From the NCBI GenBank assembly GCA_958417755.1, contig CATZDY010000028.1, positions 1-30,795 on the forward strand: a stretch of 30,795 nt of DNA, read 5' to 3'. The stretch is from an uncultured Peptococcaceae bacterium. Lineage in GTDB: Bacteria; Bacillota; Desulfotomaculia; Desulfotomaculales; Desulfocucumaceae. The position numbers and the translations under genes are program-made. The notes beneath the pieces were generated by a model. It was not told where the DNA came from and ran no database searches. It was given only the letters and a program-made list of their open reading frames with translations. This document shows positions 6,065-13,267 of the stretch, piece by piece. Each line of letters begins with the position of its first letter. The stretch's first letter is position 1.

Positions 6065-6348
6065 CCCAGGCACCCCGCTCTTTTCTACCCTATTGATGCC
6101 AAATAGCCAAAGGCTTTCCTAAAGTAGGTTTTGAAATTTTGCCATATCAGCAGGAATTGTTGGCCTCAGGAAATAGTCGTCCACCCCTATCCAGTATATG
6201 GTTGTTCTTTTCTACCTATGACTTGTTTTTATACAACCTTTTCCTGCTTCTTGGCGTCAAAGCCATGAACTGGCTAACCCATCCTAAAATCACTACTGTT
6301 TTTCCAGACCCAAGGCAAACTCGCAATACTTTTGAACCAATCCCTCTT

Positions 6349-6381
6349 ATTATACAGGATATATATGGAAAATAATGTAAA
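6349..6381 (-). promoter_or_regulatory. Candidate long-spacer promoter for spoIIGA-sigE
   Basis: TTTACA (6381-6376) and a perfect TATAAT (6354-6349) are 21 bp apart. The B. subtilis spoIIG promoter also has an over-long spacer (22 bp) and needs Spo0A. The site is about 285 bp upstream of spoIIGA, rather far, and I find no matching Spo0A box. Confidence 0.3.
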
Positions 6382-6527
6382 AGCATGGAGCAGAGCTGCC
6401 TTTTTTTCCAATACTCCTGGCAATAAGCAAAATCTCCTGCAAGCAGTGACTGCAAATCTTCCCTGACCCACCCAATATAAAAATAGGAAAGAAATAGAAA
6501 TTTATGTTCTAGTGTAAAATCACGATA

Positions 6528-6562
6528 AAAAAGCAGGGATTGGTTTACACACCAGTCCCTGC
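6528..6562 (-). terminator. Orphan intrinsic terminator between ftsZ and spoIIGA
   Basis: A long hairpin (6534-6540 with 6556-6562, extended by TGGT/ACCA around a 6-base loop, one bulge) is followed on the minus strand by six T residues (6533-6528). It lies 150 bp past the ftsZ terminator, so it either backs that up or ends a small independent RNA. Confidence 0.8.
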
Positions 6563-6712
6563 CTTGATGAAAGAAACGGTATTTGTTTTTTTAACACAGT
6601 CTTATGGGCTGTTCAACTATTTTCATTACGCTTACACCTTAACATCCAGGTAAAAGGTTGCCGGTTTTCCCTGGCTTTTCCCTGCATTTTGTCTGCCCCT
6701 TGAAACCAAAAA

Positions 6713-6742
6713 AACCTTCAACCAACCTGTGGTTAAAGGTTT
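6713..6742 (-). terminator. ftsZ intrinsic terminator
   Basis: The stem pairs 6713-6718 with 6737-6742 and 6720-6723 with 6731-6734, with one mismatch. On the minus strand it is followed by a run of T residues. It lies about 25 bp after the ftsZ stop. Confidence 0.8.
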
Positions 6743-6767
6743 TGCGTCAATTCATTGCAAATGTTGC

Positions 6768-7847
6768 TTATCGTCTGCGTAGAAAAGCAGGTATATCCAA
6801 ATCATCATGATTGCTAAAGGGTTTCACTACCTCCAAATCAGGCTGTTGGCTCTGGCTTTGTTTGCTGCTGCGGCGTTCTTTGGCCTCCGACAGCTTTTGG
6901 TCAAAACCAGTGGCAATCACAGTCACCCGCACTTCGTCCTCCATGCGCTCATCAATCACAGACCCGAAAATAATATTGGCTTCCGAATCTGCTGCTTGGG
7001 AAATGATTTCCGCTGCTTCATTGACTTCAAATAATCCCAAAGAAGAACCACCGGTAATATTCAACAAAACCCCCCGGGCACCTTCAATGGAAGTTTCCAG
7101 CAAAGGGCTGGAAATAGCCATTCTGGCTGCTTCTGCGGCCCTGTTTTCCCCACTGGCATTGCCAATGCCCATCAGGGCTGAGCCGGTTTCCTTCATAATG
7201 GTCTTCACATCAGCGAAGTCCAGGTTAATCAAACCAGGCACTGCAATCAAATCGGAAATCCCCTGTACCCCTTGGCGCAATACGTCGTCTGCGATACGAA
7301 AGGCTTCCATCATGGATGTGTGCTTGTCTATGACTTGCAGCAAACGATCATTGGGAATGGTAATCAAGGTATCAACTTTGGCCTTTAGGTTTTGGGTTCC
7401 TGTATCTGCCTGTACCATGCGCTTACGCCCTTCAAAGGTAAAGGGCTTTGTCACCACGCCCACAGTCAAGGCACCCATTTCTTTGGCCACCTCTGCCACC
7501 ACCGGAGCTGCCCCGGTGCCTGTACCGCCACCCATACCAGCTGTTACAAAAACCATATCTGCGCCCCGCAAGGCCTGGATAATCTCATCACGGCTTTCCT
7601 CCGCCGCTTTTTGTCCTATATCAGGATTGGCTCCTGCCCCAAGGCCCTTGGTTAATTTGGTGCCAATCTGCATTTTGATAGTGGTTTGTGAAAGTTGTAA
7701 CGCCTGGGCATCGGTATTTATGGCTATAAACTCGACACCCTTTAGGCCGGCACTGATCATTCTGTTAACTGCATTATTCCCGCCGCCCCCTACCCCAATC
7801 ACCTTTATATTGGCTAACGGTTCCTGGTCGAGTTCAAAATCCAACAT
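6768..7847 (-). CDS. ftsZ: Cell division GTPase FtsZ
   Basis: A 359-residue tubulin homologue that polymerises into the Z-ring and recruits the division machinery. The GTP-binding G-box GVGGGGNNAVNRM is at about 18-30, the tubulin signature GGGTGTG at 106-112, and the T7 loop NLDFADVKTIM supplies the catalytic acidic residues. A variable Ser/Gln-rich linker (SSKQSQSQQPD) leads to the conserved C-terminal peptide DDLDIPAFLRRR, the docking site for membrane tethers and regulators. I start at 7847 because an AGAGGGGG ribosome site lies about 8 bases upstream. ftsA, its usual upstream partner, is not here: the 288 bp before ftsZ are non-coding and contain a candidate promoter, so ftsZ is probably transcribed alone. 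Confidence 0.98.
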   Translation of the reverse strand: MLDFELDQEPLANIKVIGVGGGGNNAVNRMISAGLKGVEFIAINTDAQALQLSQTTIKMQIGTKLTKGLGAGANPDIGQKAAEESRDEIIQALRGADMVFVTAGMGGGTGTGAAPVVAEVAKEMGALTVGVVTKPFTFEGRKRMVQADTGTQNLKAKVDTLITIPNDRLLQVIDKHTSMMEAFRIADDVLRQGVQGISDLIAVPGLINLDFADVKTIMKETGSALMGIGNASGENRAAEAARMAISSPLLETSIEGARGVLLNITGGSSLGLFEVNEAAEIISQAADSEANIIFGSVIDERMEDEVRVTVIATGFDQKLSEAKERRSSKQSQSQQPDLEVVKPFSNHDDLDIPAFLRRR

Positions 7848-8028
7848 CAAATATCCCCCTCTACAATACCCCATTCTTTATTTATCATCAGGTAGCCAAA
7901 AAATCAAATTTTTGTAAGCAATCTTATTGTGCATGAACAGCTTTCCGCCTTTTCGACGACCTTCCATCCTCAAGCACAGGGTGAAGCAGACGTGCTATGT
8001 TGTCACTTTATCTCATTTTAGCTGATTG

Positions 8029-8056
8029 ATTAAACAAAATTTTACTTTATTTTCAA
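8029..8056 (-). promoter_or_regulatory. Candidate sigma-A promoter of ftsZ
   Basis: TTGAAA (8056-8051) and TTTAAT (8034-8029) are 16 bp apart, about 180 bp upstream of ftsZ. A dyad AATGTA-N6-TACATT lies just upstream at 8083-8100. A single near-match to a Spo0A box (CGTCGAA, minus strand, 7958-7952) lies between promoter and gene. Confidence 0.4.
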
Positions 8057-8135
8057 AAACTCTCTGCCTAAAGTTATGCTGAAATGTAAAGTTCTACATT
8101 CGTACTATTTTTCCTTTAATATCTCGGGATAAAAT

Positions 8136-8546
8136 TTATTTTTTAAGCAATTTTCTCCGAATAATGGCCAAGTTCTGAAACAATCTTACCCCAAAGGCTA
8201 CCACAGCAGCCAAATACAAATCAATACCCAAGCGCTCGCCAATAAAAGCCAAGCCAGCGGCCAGCAATGCATTGCTAAAAAACCCTGTCAAAAAAATGGT
8301 ATTGTCATAGTGATCCTCCATGGCTGCCCGAATGCCCCCAAAAATAGAATCCATGGCTGCCAATGCAGCAACAGATAAATATTTGGCAAACACTTGGGGC
8401 AATACCACGGGTACATTTAATCCTACGGCCACTCCTGCTGCAATGCCCAACAAAGCCAGGACAATACCAATCCAGATGGATGTTCCTCCCTTTTTTGATA
8501 CCATTCCTCTTTCTTCTTCCTTCCCTTTGGAATTTCTTGTGCCCAT
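8136..8546 (-). CDS. sbp: Small basic membrane protein Sbp (DUF1290)
   Basis: About 136 residues with three to four predicted membrane segments and the family signature LSVAALAAMDSIFGGIRA near the middle, followed by an acidic loop AMEDHYDN and a basic C-terminus RRKLLKK. Function is unknown; the family sits between divIB/ylxWX and ftsA/ftsZ in many spore formers, as here. This copy has a hydrophilic N-terminal extension (about 25 residues rich in Lys, Glu and Gly) before the first membrane helix. If translation begins at the internal ATG of MVSKKGGTS the extension is lost, but that codon has its AGAGG too close, so I prefer 8546. The start is uncertain. Confidence 0.88.
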   Translation of the reverse strand: MGTRNSKGKEEERGMVSKKGGTSIWIGIVLALLGIAAGVAVGLNVPVVLPQVFAKYLSVAALAAMDSIFGGIRAAMEDHYDNTIFLTGFFSNALLAAGLAFIGERLGIDLYLAAVVAFGVRLFQNLAIIRRKLLKK

Positions 8547-8570
8547 ATGCACATGCCCTTTTTTGGCTTT

Positions 8571-9269
8571 TTATTCTATCCGGGCGAATTCATTGTGCGG
8601 AATGCCAATATAGGCGGGAATTTGTAAGAGCTCCTTTTCTTCTATCTGCACATCAACCCCCAAATCCCGCAAATACATAATATACCCATTGGGAATTTCC
8701 AAGGTGTTTTTCATTTTCTTATTCCCCAGGGCCAAAATATGATAAGGAGGCGATAATCTGGTCAAATTCACATTGATAAAATCACCAGCCACCCGCACTT
8801 CGGAAGTGGAAATAATCCTTTGGCCATTGATAGAAATAGCCTCTGCCCCAGCTATGCGCAATTCATTGATCAAGCGTAAAATCTCATCCTGGGCCTCGGA
8901 AAGTCCAGTCAAAAACCCATTCTTTTCTTCCATGGGTAAAATAATTTCCACCCCAGGGCCCTGCACTGCTGTATAACCAGCATACAATTTGGTTTTGGTC
9001 AATTCATCCTGCAGAGCAACCATGGCTTCGTTTTGCCCCTTATGGGCTTGTTCCAATTTAAATTCCAAATCCGCTATTTCTGCATCCAATTTATCAATAT
9101 CCTTATCCAGCTGATTCAATTCCTGGGTCAATTCTTGCACCCTATCGGAAGGAATATTCTGGGTTTGGTGGTGGGTATTTCGAAATTGAACAGCCAATAA
9201 TAAGCCTACCACCAGGGTTACCACAAACAAGGCTGCGTAAAAATAAACATTCACAGATCCTTTTTTCAC
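8571..9269 (-). CDS. DUF881 membrane-anchored protein (YlxW/YlxX-like), second copy
   Basis: A 232-residue protein with one N-terminal membrane segment (about 8-28), a coiled-coil stretch (about 42-95, heptad-like Leu/Glu/Lys pattern), then the DUF881 domain with GPGVEIILPM and INGQRIISTSEVR. The rest most likely lies outside the membrane. The family stands next to divIB and sbp in Firmicutes and its role is unknown. The GTG start overlaps the stop of the preceding DUF881 gene (GTGA), indicating translational coupling; a GAGGAGGG ribosome site lies within that gene's end. It resembles its neighbour in domain order and in motifs such as AGAEAISINGQR versus AGAEVLAINGQR, so the pair looks like an old duplication. 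Confidence 0.9.
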   Translation of the reverse strand: MKKGSVNVYFYAALFVVTLVVGLLLAVQFRNTHHQTQNIPSDRVQELTQELNQLDKDIDKLDAEIADLEFKLEQAHKGQNEAMVALQDELTKTKLYAGYTAVQGPGVEIILPMEEKNGFLTGLSEAQDEILRLINELRIAGAEAISINGQRIISTSEVRVAGDFINVNLTRLSPPYHILALGNKKMKNTLEIPNGYIMYLRDLGVDVQIEEKELLQIPAYIGIPHNEFARIE

Positions 9270-10057
9270 TGGCTACCCTCCTCTTCCCCTGCCAATTGGG
9301 CATATTCAAAGCTCAATCCGCCGGAATAGGCTGGTATGGTGATTTGGGCCTGTTTTTTAATGTTCACTTGGATCCCCCAAACCTTGAGGTTATCCACCAC
9401 GCCACCACGCATTTTTAAGGAGTTTTCCATATTGGTGGCATCCCCAATGGCTGTGATCACAAAGGGAGGGGTTAACCGATGGTTTTTATTGGTTAAAATG
9501 GTGGGACCCACGCATTGTATCTCACTGGTGGACAGCAAACGCTGGCCATTGATGGCCAACACTTCAGCCCCAGCAGCTTTGAGCTCATTGAGCACTTTTA
9601 GGATATCTTCATCATGTAACAAATACAAATTGGCGCTTAAGCCGCCCCCCTCATTGGGTTGCACGGGATCATTGTTGTCATCCAAGGTGACCTCCACCCC
9701 AGGGCCTGATACAGCAGCCAATCCTGCTTCTATGCGGTATAAAGCCATGGTTTCTTTCATAGTTCCCAGCTCCGGACCTGCGGCAATTTTATCCAATTCA
9801 GCCCTTAATTGTTGGGATTTCTCTTTGAGCGCATCCCGGTGCTCCCTGGCTTCATTTGCTTCTGATACCAAAGAATAGGCTTTTTGATCTGTGGCTGCCT
9901 CAGGTTGGGCTGGTACAGCATGTACCAGTTTAAATTGTAGGGCCAATAGGATTCCCATGGCAAATCCCACAACCAACAGCACAATATGATAATTTTTTAT
10001 TTTCAATCCCACATCACCCTTATTGAGCTTCTCACCTGTTTCTTTGTTAGTCAACAT
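9266..10057 (-). CDS. DUF881 membrane-anchored protein (YlxW/YlxX-like), first copy
   Basis: A 263-residue protein with a short cytoplasmic N-terminus, one membrane helix (about 24-44), a coiled-coil segment (about 66-95) and a DUF881 domain with SGPGVEVTLDD, the long insert DNNDPVQPNEGG, and INGQRLLSTSEIQ. It overlaps the end of ftsQ by 11 bp and the next DUF881 gene by 4 bp, so ftsQ and the two DUF881 genes are tightly coupled. By position it corresponds to B. subtilis ylxW. It may act with the FtsQ/FtsL/FtsB-type divisome complex, but that is inference from neighbourhood alone. Confidence 0.9.
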   Translation of the reverse strand: MLTNKETGEKLNKGDVGLKIKNYHIVLLVVGFAMGILLALQFKLVHAVPAQPEAATDQKAYSLVSEANEAREHRDALKEKSQQLRAELDKIAAGPELGTMKETMALYRIEAGLAAVSGPGVEVTLDDNNDPVQPNEGGGLSANLYLLHDEDILKVLNELKAAGAEVLAINGQRLLSTSEIQCVGPTILTNKNHRLTPPFVITAIGDATNMENSLKMRGGVVDNLKVWGIQVNIKKQAQITIPAYSGGLSFEYAQLAGEEEGSQ

Positions 10058-10787
10058 ATTTCACCACCGGAGAACCTACATAGGACATATCCACATACTC
10101 TATCTTTTTTCCTTGGGCCTTTAATTCCTGTAAAACATTGACCAAGAGCCGACATTTTTCCGCCACTTCCAGGGGAGGACCCAATTGACACTGTACCCCG
10201 TCCAAAGTATAAAGGCGCACCCCGTTTTGATCCGATACATTGACCTCCGAAAGATTGGGCAATAGCTCTGGGGGCATTTGTTTCACCACTTGTAAGGCAG
10301 CATCCAATTCTTTGCCTTGCACGGGTTTACCCGGTGTAGTAACTGTACAGGTAATACCGCTTAAAATGGGTAAATTTTTATCATCCAAGGAACCCTTTTG
10401 CAAATAAATTCCCTCTCCATCCACCTGGATGAATCCATCCTGGGCATAGAGAAGAGCTATGGGTACCCTTTCGGCAATTTGTATATCAATGGTACTGGGC
10501 AGTTTTCGTTCCACTTTTGCGGACTGAATGAGGGAAATAAGCTGTAAACGTTGTTCAGCATCTTTCACCTTTACATTAAAAATATTTTCCCCCCGCCGAA
10601 TGCCCACAGCATCTAATACAGTATCCTTTTGTAAATGTTGGGTTCCTGTGATGACAATGTTTCGAATCTCAAACAAAGGAGACCGCAAGAGGATATAGAC
10701 AGCCAACAAGGCCATAAAGATAAATAAAACGCTTTGGACCATATTTCCCTTTGCTTTTTTTTTGACTTTTTTATGAACCAATTTCAT
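10047..10787 (-). CDS. ftsQ: Cell division protein FtsQ/DivIB
   Basis: A 246-residue bitopic division protein. A basic cytoplasmic tail (KKVKKKAKG) leads to one membrane helix at about 16-35, then the POTRA-like alpha domain (about 38-107, beginning FEIRNIVITGTQHLQKD and ending IQIAERVPIAL), then the beta domain with GEGIYLQKG and LPILSGI. In the divisome it bridges FtsL/DivIC to the peptidoglycan synthases. The ATG at 10787 follows a GGGGGG ribosome site. There are nearly 300 bp between murA and this gene; an unusual short frame just upstream ends on the ATGA of this start (see findings). Confidence 0.95.
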   Translation of the reverse strand: MKLVHKKVKKKAKGNMVQSVLFIFMALLAVYILLRSPLFEIRNIVITGTQHLQKDTVLDAVGIRRGENIFNVKVKDAEQRLQLISLIQSAKVERKLPSTIDIQIAERVPIALLYAQDGFIQVDGEGIYLQKGSLDDKNLPILSGITCTVTTPGKPVQGKELDAALQVVKQMPPELLPNLSEVNVSDQNGVRLYTLDGVQCQLGPPLEVAEKCRLLVNVLQELKAQGKKIEYVDMSYVGSPVVKYVD

Positions 10788-11083
10788 GTCCCCCCATTAA
10801 AGTGGGCCAATTTCTTTTTATCATCCCAAAAGACTTTTATGAAAAGGCCTAAAATCCCTTTCTCCTCCTTTGGTAAGTCAAAGGGAACCTTTGTTCTATG
10901 TATTGTGGATAGACATTATCTTCATCCATGGCTTTGTCAAACAAGTACAGGTCTTCTTGAAATTGACATGACTTAATTTATTATACCAGTCTTACAGGCT
11001 CTATCCAAGACCTGAGGAATAATTTCATGCGCAGAGTACGTCTTTTCTATCTTGTCCCTCTTGTTGCCAAAAAAGAGTCCACA

Positions 11084-12337
11084 TTAACTGTGCACTCGAA
11101 TCATCCTGGCCCCCAAAGCATTATATTTTCTTTCTAAACATTCGTAACCTCTATCGATGTGTTCAATATTCTCAATGATACTGCCATTCTCTGCCCCCAA
11201 GGCAGCCAAAACCAAAGCTGCCCCTGCCCGCAAATCAGGGGCTTCCACCACCGCACCACTGAGCTTATGAACCCCTTTGATGATGGCTGTCTGTCCTTCC
11301 ACCGTGATATCAGCCCCCATGCGTCTAAATTCGCTGACATGTTTGTAACGGTTTTCAAACACCATCTCTGTGATGATACTGGTTCCTTCGGCAATGGTCA
11401 AAAGGGCCATGAGTTGGGGCTGTAAGTCCGTGGGAAATCCTGGATAAAATAAGGTCTTCACATCCACTGCCCGGGGTCTTCCCCGGGCCACCACCCGGAT
11501 GCTGTCCTCTTCCACAGTAATGTAGGCCCCGATTTCTTTTAATTTCGCTGTAAGGGAATCCAGATGTTCAGGTATCACATCACTCACCGTAACATCCCCC
11601 CCGGTCATCACAGCAGCTATCATATGGGTACCTGCTTCAATGCGATCCGGGATAACAGTATGTTCTGTGGCTCTTAAACAGCGCACCCCTTTGATTTTGA
11701 TGACATCACTGCCAGCGCCACGGATATCAGCGCCCATTTGATTTAAAAAATTCTGTAAATCTACAATTTCCGGTTCCCTGGCAGCATTGCGAATAAGCGT
11801 TGTCCCGGCAGCCAAAACTGCTGCCATCATCATATTTTCTGTGGCTCCTACACTGGGCATATCCAAATGCAATTCTGTGCCGTATAAACCAGTGGTTTCC
11901 GCCAAGATATAGCCAAATCTTTCAGTGATCCGGGCGCCCAAAGCAGCCATGCCTTTTAAGTGCAAATTCATTGGTCTGGACCCAATGTCGCAGCCTCCGG
12001 GATAACTGACATTAGCCCTTTGATAACGCCCCAGCAAAGGCCCCAAAACCAAATTGGACGCCCGCATTCTCCGGGTCATATCTTCATTGACTTCCCAATT
12101 TTGTAATGCTTTAGCGTTCACAATAACTGTATCGCCTTCTCGCACCACTTTGGCACCCAAATGTTGCAATACTTCACACATGACTTCCACATCGCGCAAT
12201 TGTGGGACGCGGTGAACAACGGTTTCACCAGGATACAGTAAAGTGGCTGCCAAAATGGGTAAACAAGCGTTTTTACTGCCACTGACAGTCACTTTGCCTT
12301 GCAGCCTATTTCCCCCCACAACCATAAACTTCGCCAT
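11084..12337 (-). CDS. murA: UDP-N-acetylglucosamine 1-carboxyvinyltransferase MurA
   Basis: A 417-residue cytoplasmic enzyme making the first committed precursor: it adds enolpyruvate from PEP to UDP-GlcNAc. The N-terminal motif GSKNACLPILAA carries Lys22/Asn23, and the catalytic Cys is in PGGCDIGSRP at residue 116; a Cys there predicts fosfomycin sensitivity from family knowledge. Further signatures are GATENMMMAA, DRIEAGTHM and PGFPTDLQPQ. The true start is the ATG at 12337, preceded by GGAGGG with good spacing; the longer open frame overlaps murB. It follows murB by 17 bp, making murC-murB-murA a compact unit. Confidence 0.97.
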   Translation of the reverse strand: MAKFMVVGGNRLQGKVTVSGSKNACLPILAATLLYPGETVVHRVPQLRDVEVMCEVLQHLGAKVVREGDTVIVNAKALQNWEVNEDMTRRMRASNLVLGPLLGRYQRANVSYPGGCDIGSRPMNLHLKGMAALGARITERFGYILAETTGLYGTELHLDMPSVGATENMMMAAVLAAGTTLIRNAAREPEIVDLQNFLNQMGADIRGAGSDVIKIKGVRCLRATEHTVIPDRIEAGTHMIAAVMTGGDVTVSDVIPEHLDSLTAKLKEIGAYITVEEDSIRVVARGRPRAVDVKTLFYPGFPTDLQPQLMALLTIAEGTSIITEMVFENRYKHVSEFRRMGADITVEGQTAIIKGVHKLSGAVVEAPDLRAGAALVLAALGAENGSIIENIEHIDRGYECLERKYNALGARMIRVHS

Positions 12338-12354
12338 TTCGGTTCCCTCCACTT

Positions 12355-13266
12355 TTAGTGGTCTCCCGCAACTTGAATTTCTGACACCAATTGGATGCCA
12401 CTGCAACGATACACAGCTTCTTGCACTGTTTGCAATAAACCCAATACATCGTCTGCTGTGGCATTTCCCACATTAACAATAAAATTGGCGTGTTTTTCCG
12501 AAACCTGCGCTCCCCCCAAGCTCAAGCCTTTGCAGCCAGCCAATTCAATGAGACGTCCAGCAAAATCTCCAGGGGGGTTTTTAAAAACACTACCTGCATT
12601 GGGATATTCCAAAGGTTGGGCTGCCCGCCGGGCAGCCAAGCCTTTATCCATTTCCCCTTGAATCTTGGCAGCATTCCCGGGAACCCCCCGAAATACTGCT
12701 TCTACCACAATATATTCACTGTGCAATAAATTGCTCCTGCGATATCCAAAATCCAACGCCAAGGCTTCTCGTTCCTCCTGTTCTCCTGCTGCATTGAGCA
12801 AAACAACCTTTTCAACCACTTTGCTAACAGATGAACCATAAGCCCCGGCATTCATCACCAAGGCGCCACCCACGGAGCCCGGAATGCCAGCCATAAAGGA
12901 AAAGCCCTCCAAGCAATGGGCACAAGCAGCCCTGGCCAAATGGCTCAGCCTTACCCCAGCGCCTGAGGTAATCTGCACCCCATGCACAGACAGATGGCCC
13001 AAGCCCTCGCCAATTTTGAGCACCAGACCCCGCAGGCCGCCTTGACGGATCAACAGATTGGTGCCAGCACCTATCACCAGGGTAGCCAGTCCCTTTTCTT
13101 GGGCATATTGTCTGGCCAGGCGCAAATCCTCTATAGAATGTACATCCACCAACAATTGTGCTGGACCTCCCACCCGCCAGCTGGTATGCCGGCTCATGGG
13201 CTCTTCCGTTAAGATAGGACTCTTTATCCGGGCGCGCAATTCTTCCGCCAGGTGTTCGGATTTCAT
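12355..13266 (-). CDS. murB: UDP-N-acetylenolpyruvoylglucosamine reductase MurB
   Basis: A 303-residue flavoenzyme that reduces the enolpyruvyl group made by MurA to the lactyl group of MurNAc using NADPH. FAD-binding motifs are VIGAGTNLLIRQGG and FMAGIPGSVGGALVMNAGAYG. The active site contains FGYRRSNLL, the Ser of PNAGSVFKNPPGDFAGRLIE and the C-terminal SEKHANFIVN. The length and missing extra loop fit the type II (Bacillus-like) group. It starts 1 bp after the murC stop and ends 17 bp before murA, so the genes are cotranscribed. Confidence 0.97.
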   Translation of the reverse strand: MKSEHLAEELRARIKSPILTEEPMSRHTSWRVGGPAQLLVDVHSIEDLRLARQYAQEKGLATLVIGAGTNLLIRQGGLRGLVLKIGEGLGHLSVHGVQITSGAGVRLSHLARAACAHCLEGFSFMAGIPGSVGGALVMNAGAYGSSVSKVVEKVVLLNAAGEQEEREALALDFGYRRSNLLHSEYIVVEAVFRGVPGNAAKIQGEMDKGLAARRAAQPLEYPNAGSVFKNPPGDFAGRLIELAGCKGLSLGGAQVSEKHANFIVNVGNATADDVLGLLQTVQEAVYRCSGIQLVSEIQVAGDH

Positions 13267-13267
13267 G

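Larger units (their letters stand above)
6065..6767 (-). other. Non-coding region between ftsZ and spoIIGA
   Basis: About 700 bp without a supported gene on either strand. It holds the ftsZ terminator (6713-6742), a second minus-strand terminator (6528-6562) and a candidate promoter with TTTACA (6381-6376), a long 21-bp spacer and TATAAT (6354-6349). Long-spaced sigma-A promoters are known for Spo0A-activated spoIIG, but no TGTCGAA box overlaps this one. The roughly 280 bases between it and spoIIGA show nothing else I can name. Confidence 0.5.

Noticed and set aside
6216..6455. Minus-strand frame with a GSGKT-like word upstream of spoIIGA
   Set aside because: The P-loop-like word is isolated, the frame is short with many Cys/Tyr/Leu, and no ribosome site is seen; chance resemblance.
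6811..7917. Long plus-strand open frame of 368 codons
   Set aside because: It is the exact antisense of ftsZ, has no protein-like composition or ribosome site, and ftsZ on the other strand is certain.
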